Positions 58,136 to 64,000 of a DNA stretch of 64,000 nucleotides are shown here, in pieces. The notes below the pieces were generated by a model. The model did not search any database. It saw nothing but the letters and a program-made list of their open reading frames with translations, and was not told the origin of the DNA. Every line of letters starts with the position of its first letter. Positions within the stretch are counted from its first letter, which is position 1. Origin of the DNA: Ulota crispa (Eukaryota; Streptophyta; Bryopsida; Orthotrichales; Orthotrichaceae). The translations under genes and the position numbers were made by a program. The stretch lies in assembly GCA_963920765.1 (NCBI GenBank), contig OY987248.1, forward strand, positions 5,242,539 to 5,306,538, given 5' to 3'.

Positions 58136-59349
58136 GGGAAAATTTTATGAATACGACTGAAGTTTGCAATATTTTCATAGATACCCTTGCTTTTTCAGAA
58201 ATTCAAGAAATACCCTTGTACCAAAATTTTCAGGCGTTTGTTTGTTGTACTAGTACCCGGACCAAAAATGCAGCCCCCCTTTTGTCACTTTTGATCACTC
58301 ACTGAATTTTGCCTTTTAATAAATTCAATTGGATTTTTTTTATTTTGCATCATGGATGTTAAATTCTTACTAGTAATTCCAGTCACTCATACCAAAAATC
58401 AACTTCAAAAAATCAAAAACCAATTTTTGGTGAATTGTTTTATATAATAACCATGGTTTTACAAGAAGATTGATTGAAAAACATTGGTGATAAATTTTTT
58501 GAGATTTGATTGCATGATATGTAGAAAACATCCATATGCACATTTTTCATGCTAAAAGGACCCCCTTAAGTAACAAAATTTTAACCTACAAAAATTTGAG
58601 TGCAACCTTTAATATGCCCAAATTTTGTAAAATAGATATTTCTTTATGAAAATCAAAATTTTCTATTCTACTCATACATTGTGACTAAGTTTGTACTTTT
58701 GAACCTGATATTATGTTTCCTTAGTGAAAAGTTAGTTAAAACATAAAAATATGTATTTTACAAAATTTAGGCATATTAAAGGTTGCACTCAAATTTTTGT
58801 AGGTTAAAATTTTGTTACTTAAGGGGGTCCTTTTAGCATGGAAAATGTGCATATGGATGTTTCCTACATACCCATGCAATCAAATCTCAAAAATTCATCA
58901 CCAATGTTTTTCAATCAATCTTCTTGTAAAACCATGGTTATTATACAAAACAATTCACCAAAAATCGGGTTTTGATTTTTTAAAGTTGATTTTTGGTATG
59001 AGTGACTGGGATTACTAGTAAGAATTTAACATCCATGATGCAAAATAAAAAAATTCTAATTGTATTTACTAAAAGGCTAAATTCCGTGAGTGATCAAAGT
59101 GACAAAAGGGGGGCGGCAATTTTTTTTGTCTGGGTACTATACATGCCACTTCCCTTCTTCCTTTGTGAGCATGTTACTTCTTTTTTGTTTCATTACATTC
59201 CCTTTTTCAACATTGGTCATGAAGAAAGTACAAGCACAACAAATAAATGCCTAAGTTTTTAGGTTGAAGGGTATTTGTGAAATTCCTGAAAAAGCAAGGG
59301 TATCTGTGAAAATATTGCAAACTTCAGGGGTAAGCATGAAATTTTCCCC
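58136..59349. mobile_element. Family E element interrupted by a long palindrome
   Basis: The outer ends gggaaaattttatgaatac and inverse ggggtaagcatgaaattttcccc belong to family E. TATTTTAT flanks both sides (58128-58135 and 59350-59357), a target duplication of 8-9 bp. Between the arms lies the 885-bp palindrome at 58253-59137. Confidence 0.8.
58253..59137. mobile_element. Palindromic foldback element nested in family E
   Basis: The left arm (about 58253-58655) is repeated in inverse by the right arm (about 58735-59137), around 400 bp each with few mismatches and a loop of about 80 bases. The terminus is GTACCC(G/A)GAC, flanked by TA. In the middle, caaatttttgtaggttaaaa is among the exactly shared phrases. 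No coding sequence. Confidence 0.85.
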
Positions 59350-60372
59350 TATTTTATTTAGTGATAAGGGGACATGCTTAACAAAAAGGAATTCCAACAA
59401 TTTGGAAGATTCTCAAAATCTAGCCTCTCAAAGCATCCACATTGTTACACGTTCAAGGTTTGCCACACACAATACTTGGATGATAAGTACTCATGGCCTC
59501 TCAAAAATGTTCAATTAACACTCAAATTGAGCATGTCAAATAATGGCCCTTGAAATCATTATTCATCCCAAGTTTAGTGAGCTTTATCCTACATTCCACT
59601 TGACAGTTGGTCAAGTGACTATTTGAAGGGCACTTTTGAAAAATAAGGGTGAGAGACAAGAATTTTGAAAGCTCTTCCAAAATAGATGTAAACACTTGTT
59701 GCATTAGTGATTGCGCATAAGAGTGCAAATGCTCTCACCTTGGTGTGCAAAATGATTAGAAGTAGAAAATTTTGACGTTGTGGTTGGTTATCCTAAATTT
59801 GAGGCCTACGTTTGAAATTTTGGTTTTCAAACCTCCCGGCAAAAATTCCTTACTTGGCGCCCTCCTATGTGCAAAATGGTTTTTATTGCAATCATTTAAA
59901 GATGGGAAGATGTAGACCACTATTGATTCTACATTAATAAATAGCATTTTCATTCAAGCGTCAGCGTCCACCGGCATTTAACCAAAGCCATACTTTCAAC
60001 TAACGTGCTAATTAAACGCCAACAAAGGGATGCTTTCTAACAGGGATAAAAATAGGAGATGGGTAACAGTTTTAGTTTCCTTTATTGTAAGACAAGGGTG
60101 CCAAGAGCTTAAGATGTCTTTACCATAAGCACAGCTTTTTCCCTCTGTACAGGTTTTCAACACCTATTGTGGCACAACTTGAGAACGAATTACATCTCCT
60201 CAAAGTGCTGAAACTGAAAAAGTAAGCCTACTCCAAAATCCCTTCAAAACATCAATGCCAATCACTCATGTTCTTGTTTCCATTGCTATATTACACAAAT
60301 CATCCCAACGATTACCAATGGAATGAAAGTGGATTGTTCCAAAGAATGACGGGGTTTTGTACACGGACTATA
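59350..60372. other. Intergenic stretch downstream of the sulfoquinovosidase-type gene
   Basis: Contains old repeat traces: 59520-59690 resembles 18880-19075 (gcatgtcaaataatggcccttgaaat), and 59783-59880 resembles HGL1 intron 19. No gene seen. Confidence 0.45.
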
Positions 60373-60587
60373 GTGCATGACACTTATAACCAACAACTAT
60401 TGGTCAAATAAGAAATACTAAAGCATAACACATATACCTATTAGCTCAAAAGTAATTCCATCACTAAGCAAGACAAATCCTAAGCTTCATCTTGGTGGAC
60501 TCAAATTTTTGATAACTTTTTATTGGACAAAGCCTTAGGCCAATCACTTGAATTGGGAGTTGTTGGTAATAAGTGTCATGCACCGTA
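60373..60587. mobile_element. MITE abutting the stop codon of the GH31 gene
   Basis: Ends GTGCATGACACTTATAACCA and the inverse of GGTGCATGACACTTATTACC, extended by acaac. TATA lies outside each end. It begins 14 bases past the TAA at 60602, so the transcript must terminate in or beyond it. Confidence 0.7.
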
Positions 60588-60601
60588 TATACACGGAAAT
60601 C

Positions 60602-63600
60602 TTACGAGGTATGTTGCCAAGTCATGTCGAGTTTTTCCTTCAGCAAGTTATGCATGAACTGCTGGCCGACCCAGGAGCCTCTCTTCACAAACACAGCAGG
60701 GAATCCGAGTGGGGCTTGCACCCACACCGTGAGACCCTGTTTACTCGGAGCTTGGTACAACTCCCCGGTCCAGATGTGCTCCCACTCGTCTCCAATGGGA
60801 AAGTAGGCTTGCACTTGCGTGTGCCCTTTGTCCAGCACCGGTATTACCAGTATCTCACTCCCCACTAAGAATTGTTGGTACACGAGCGTTTGAACGTGCT
60901 TGTCGTCCGGGTAATGGAGGAACAGGTGCCTCACAACGGGCATCCCCACCGCTGCTGCCTCCTAAATACACAACAACAACCTTTGGTGTATCAGAACCGT
61001 TAAATGACCATAGGGCATTGTATACACGTTGTTGTATAATTGGCATTTGCTACCAATAAGAAGTTTTAATTTGAGATATCAAGTATCTCATTAGAACATT
61101 TTTGATCTATTTTTCAATTTCTTTGTTGATCTCAAATGTAGTAAAGGTGTGAATTTGTTCCAAATACAAGAAAAACACCTTGTATTGTACCAGTCGCAGT
61201 GACACGCTTAGACGTTCAAGGGTTAAACAAGTTTGCACAATTTTTAAAGACTCTTGTGCGCCAAGAAAAAGAAGTACAGGAAGCGCTCAATAAAATAAGA
61301 GCTAATAGAAGAGCAGGAGAGCCAATGACCTGGGCTGTAGAACTCACTTAATGTTGGCATGTGCGTTTTTTGTTTTCCTTGAGATGCATTTTTGTAGTTT
61401 TATAAATGTCATGATGCCTAATCCAGTTTTAATCTAGTTTTCATAGCAATTGTATCTTTGTCTCATTGGCCAATTGGAGGTCTAGGAGGAGGATTAGGAA
61501 AAGCGATTCTCAACCAAGCCATTGAGCACTTACAGCTCAATTGACCATAAGCAATATAAGAAAGGTTGCTAGAGATCTTACTTTATTTTTGTGAAGGTTG
61601 AATTTCAAGGCAATTGAGTCACCATCTCATTAGTTTGTTAGAAGGAGGTTATAAGCAGTAATCCTTTCGTTTGATGTAAGTCCATGGATCAAATAAGATA
61701 AAAAACATACAAATCTAGATATTCAAGATTCAATAGGTGGACTTGTCATGTGTGGAGAGATTGTTCTTAGAGTGGAGATGTTCTAATGTTGTTTAATCAA
61801 TAAATACACAATGTTGACAACTATACCACAACATATCACTCTACACCTTCCGTCACTTTTTTTTTTTACATGGAGAATATTACGGATTTAGATAATTGAT
61901 GTTTAATGAGACGACCTGGCATTATTCCCTAGAACCTTCTTGGATTGTGAAAAAGAAGGTTACTCTAATTACCTGATTAATTCTCAAAATGGGAATTCCT
62001 AGTGGGGAATTGCTAGTGGTAGCATGACAACCGTACCTTGACTAGCTGTTGTCGATAGAACTCCCACGCTTGGTAAATTTTGGCACACCGAGCAAAATGT
62101 CGAAGAGTAGTGTCATTGGAGTAAATCTGAGAATTTGCACTTGGAACATTCCCCTATAATTTTCATCCCACACCAAATTTCAATTAGAATGGCAAAGTTC
62201 AACACAATTGTACTACACTAGAACCAACATTTGTTCTAGCTATTGAATGCTAAAAATCTCTCCTACATCTTGTTAAAGTCCCCTTACACATCTAAAGGAA
62301 CGTCCATGAACATTGAAGTGAACAAAATATGATTTTCAGAGAAAAGTACAATCATTTCTTGTGTATTATCACTTCTGTAGATTATATATGAGGAAGATGT
62401 AATGCACAATTTACACAATAAGGAGGAAAAACTTCTTCAAAATCCAAATGAATTCCAGATTCCATTTTACATGGAATAGTCCATTTTTATTAACATCAAT
62501 GTTTAGAGCTCCACTCACAATACGTTTAGGGTGTCTGACATTTAAGAATTATAGGCATCACGTTTCAGGCAAAGAGAGAGTTTCACGGTGGCTCCTACCA
62601 ACTTTGCAATGATTATACTAAATAATGCATTTAGATTGCCTTAACAATTAGAGGTTGCTTTACTTAACAAAATTACCTCATGGCTCATTGCTTGACCATT
62701 TGAAGGTGCATGGGACTTTCTAAATACTAGAATTTCACATATTTTACAATTTTAACATTGTTAATTTACTTTTCTACAGCTTTGTTGTTGTTGCCAAGCC
62801 CTTGTTTACCCCAATAATTATTGATGAAAGCAGTATTTGAATTTTGTAAAATGTCAAAGAGATTGGTGTGGGGCAACCTGTATGCACTAAACTAGTGTAC
62901 CTCGTGGCAGCGGAAGATGACGGAGAAGGCGTTGAGCTCCATCCAGCGCAGCAGCAGCTCCTGGGAACGGCGGTAGCGCAGCAAAGGCAAGTCCACGGTG
63001 CAGTAGCCCCCGACGTCGCTGTGGTTGAACGCGTACCCGCTCACTCCGCTCGACAGCAGCCCCGTCACCGCGCTCTTGATGCCGTCGTGGCGCTGCCAGC
63101 TCACCATCTGGTCGCCCTCCCAGAACAACGTCGCCCACCGCGGACTGTTGCGGTACCCCGCCCGCATGAAGAACACCAGCTCCTCCTCCTCATCATCATC
63201 CCCACTCCCCTCCGAGCTCACCTGCTGTGCACCGCGTGCAGCGCGCTTCTCCGTGCGCTGCTCTCGCTCCCACTCCTCCACGAACTCGCGGTTCAGCTCC
63301 GCCCACAGCTCCGGATACCTGTCGAAATTGTGTCAATGCCAGAGTGTCACTGCACCACCTCATTCTAGAAAAAAAGAGATCTTGGGAAATGTCCAATTGT
63401 GTATCTCTCACATCCCCTCACGTTACAAATATTCCGATCTTCCGCCCTGTGCAAGTGTCTATAGAAATCATTTTAGATATTTTGGAAGGAAACCAATTCT
63501 ACAATCTGTTGTAAGTTCTGCAATCTGTACTTCCTACGAGTGTAAATGCATTGTGTTGCTGCAAGTGAGGATAATAGATTTATTAGGACACACTCTTGAG

Positions 63601-64000
63601 AACAAACAGATGTTCATTGTACAATGTTCAACCTTAGGACAATGAAATTATTGCATGGATGTGAATCTACCATGTGGAATTTGACCTCTGAACTTATGTA
63701 TAGAATATTCAAATACCATCCTTGGACATCGGATCAAGAGATATTGAATGCGGGACTTAAAAAACTAGTCCTCACTGACACGATCATGTGTATCAGAGAA
63801 ATTTGTTTAATGAGAGGTGGTACCTGTTGTGAGCGGTGGCGGGGTCTTCACCGGAGTGGAGGCAGGAGTCGAAGGGCAAGGACTCGCCGAAATCCGCCAT
63901 CCACCCCCGCACGCCGGTCCTCACCATTTCGTGCATGACCCGCTTGAACCAACGCCGCGTCTCCGGATTGGTGAGGTCCAGCATGGCCGCGTCGAAGCTG
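60602..64000 (-). CDS. GH31 sulfoquinovosidase-type glucosidase (3' part)
   Basis: Minus-strand gene cut by the window edge. Exons present: 64000-63824 (partial), 63318-62901, 62153-62037 and 60961-60602 (stop TAA), in frame at every GT-AG junction. The protein follows E. coli YihQ: GWMADFGESLPFD with the nucleophile Asp, the acid/base Asp in NHSDVGGY, SQELLLRWMELNAFSVIFR, then GLPVMRPLFLHY-like GMPVVRHLFLHYPDD and FVKRGSWVGQQF. YihQ cleaves alpha-sulfoquinovosides, the head groups of plastid sulfolipid. Whether this plant enzyme does so is inference. An acidic insert (GSGDDDEEEE) precedes LVFFMRAGY. Introns hold MITEs at 60997-61222 and 62616-62899. It is only distantly related to the HGL1-type gene 22 kb away, so this is not a recent tandem duplicate. 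Confidence 0.88.
60997..61222 (+). mobile_element. TTAA-type MITE, family A, in the last intron of the GH31 gene
   Basis: Starts CCGTTAAATGACCATAGGGC and ends CTTAGACGTTCAAGGG followed by TTAA (61223-61226). The left TTAA is decayed (AGAA). The body matches 8732-8954 and 40322-40546. It ends 35 bases from the splice acceptor. Confidence 0.7.
62616..62899. mobile_element. TA-flanked MITE, family D (copy 3), at a splice donor
   Basis: Left end TACTAAATAATGCATTTAGA, right end ggcaacctgtatgcactaaa then ctagtgta. The interior shares acctcatggctcattg, ctttgttgttgttgcca and gtaaaatgtca with the copy at 30114. The right terminus lies next to the 5' splice site (62900) of the GH31 exon. Confidence 0.7.

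Noticed and set aside
63025-63645. 206-codon plus-strand frame
   Set aside because: Antisense shadow of the second GH31 exon plus intron sequence.
60602-63984. Second GH31 gene as a tandem duplicate of HGL1
   Set aside because: Catalytic motifs differ (MADFGE/HSDVGG versus WNDMNEPAVF/WTGDN), as do exon structures. They are separate ancient subfamilies.
1-64000. CRISPR array, rRNA or clear tRNA genes
   Set aside because: No regularly spaced short repeats or recognisable rRNA blocks. No cloverleaf was found by eye, although a tRNA scan was not possible.
1-64000. Biosynthetic cluster linking the genes
   Set aside because: Thioredoxin, DUF962, two GH31 enzymes and UTP6 have unrelated roles and large spacers, so adjacency looks incidental.

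Overview
The window looks like nuclear DNA of a land plant. It is AT-rich, it carries host genes split by many GT-AG introns, and it is dense with small non-autonomous DNA transposons. I cannot name the species or the lineage from sequence alone.

Layout. 1-5.6 kb is gene-poor, with a CACTA-type MITE and repeats ending in TTAACCCCTAAA. 5.6-12.3 kb and 13.4-19.9 kb are two copies of one segmental duplication. Copy A carries an intact three-exon thioredoxin h gene. Copy B carries a paralogue whose reading frame is kept but whose WCGPC active site is gone. Copy B runs into the 3' end of a four-exon DUF962/Mpo1-like membrane protein gene on the minus strand (19.9-22.5 kb). 25.9-38.4 kb is a 21-exon GH31 glucosidase on the minus strand, an orthologue of Arabidopsis heteroglycan glucosidase HGL1, whose predicted N terminus resembles a plastid transit peptide. 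41.3-46.9 kb is a decayed Ty3/gypsy chromovirus fossil that landed inside a foldback element. 47.6-53.2 kb is gene-poor. 53.36-57.69 kb is a complete seven-exon UTP6 gene (SSU processome, 18S rRNA maturation). 60.6-64.0 kb is the 3' half of a second GH31 gene on the minus strand, of the sulfoquinovosidase (YihQ) type, cut by the window end.

The genes do not form a pathway cluster. They look like ordinary plant housekeeping genes separated and invaded by repeats. The most unusual content is the repeat landscape. At least ten elements have CCC(C/T)TAAACG-like termini flanked by TTAA, a piggyBac-like signature. There are MULE-like long-TIR elements with 7-9 bp target duplications, two hairpins with arms of about 300-400 bp, and nested insertions that can be ordered in time by comparing the two duplicated segments.

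All exon boundaries were placed by hand from GT/AG sites, frame continuity and remembered family sequences. UTRs and transcription starts are not determined.
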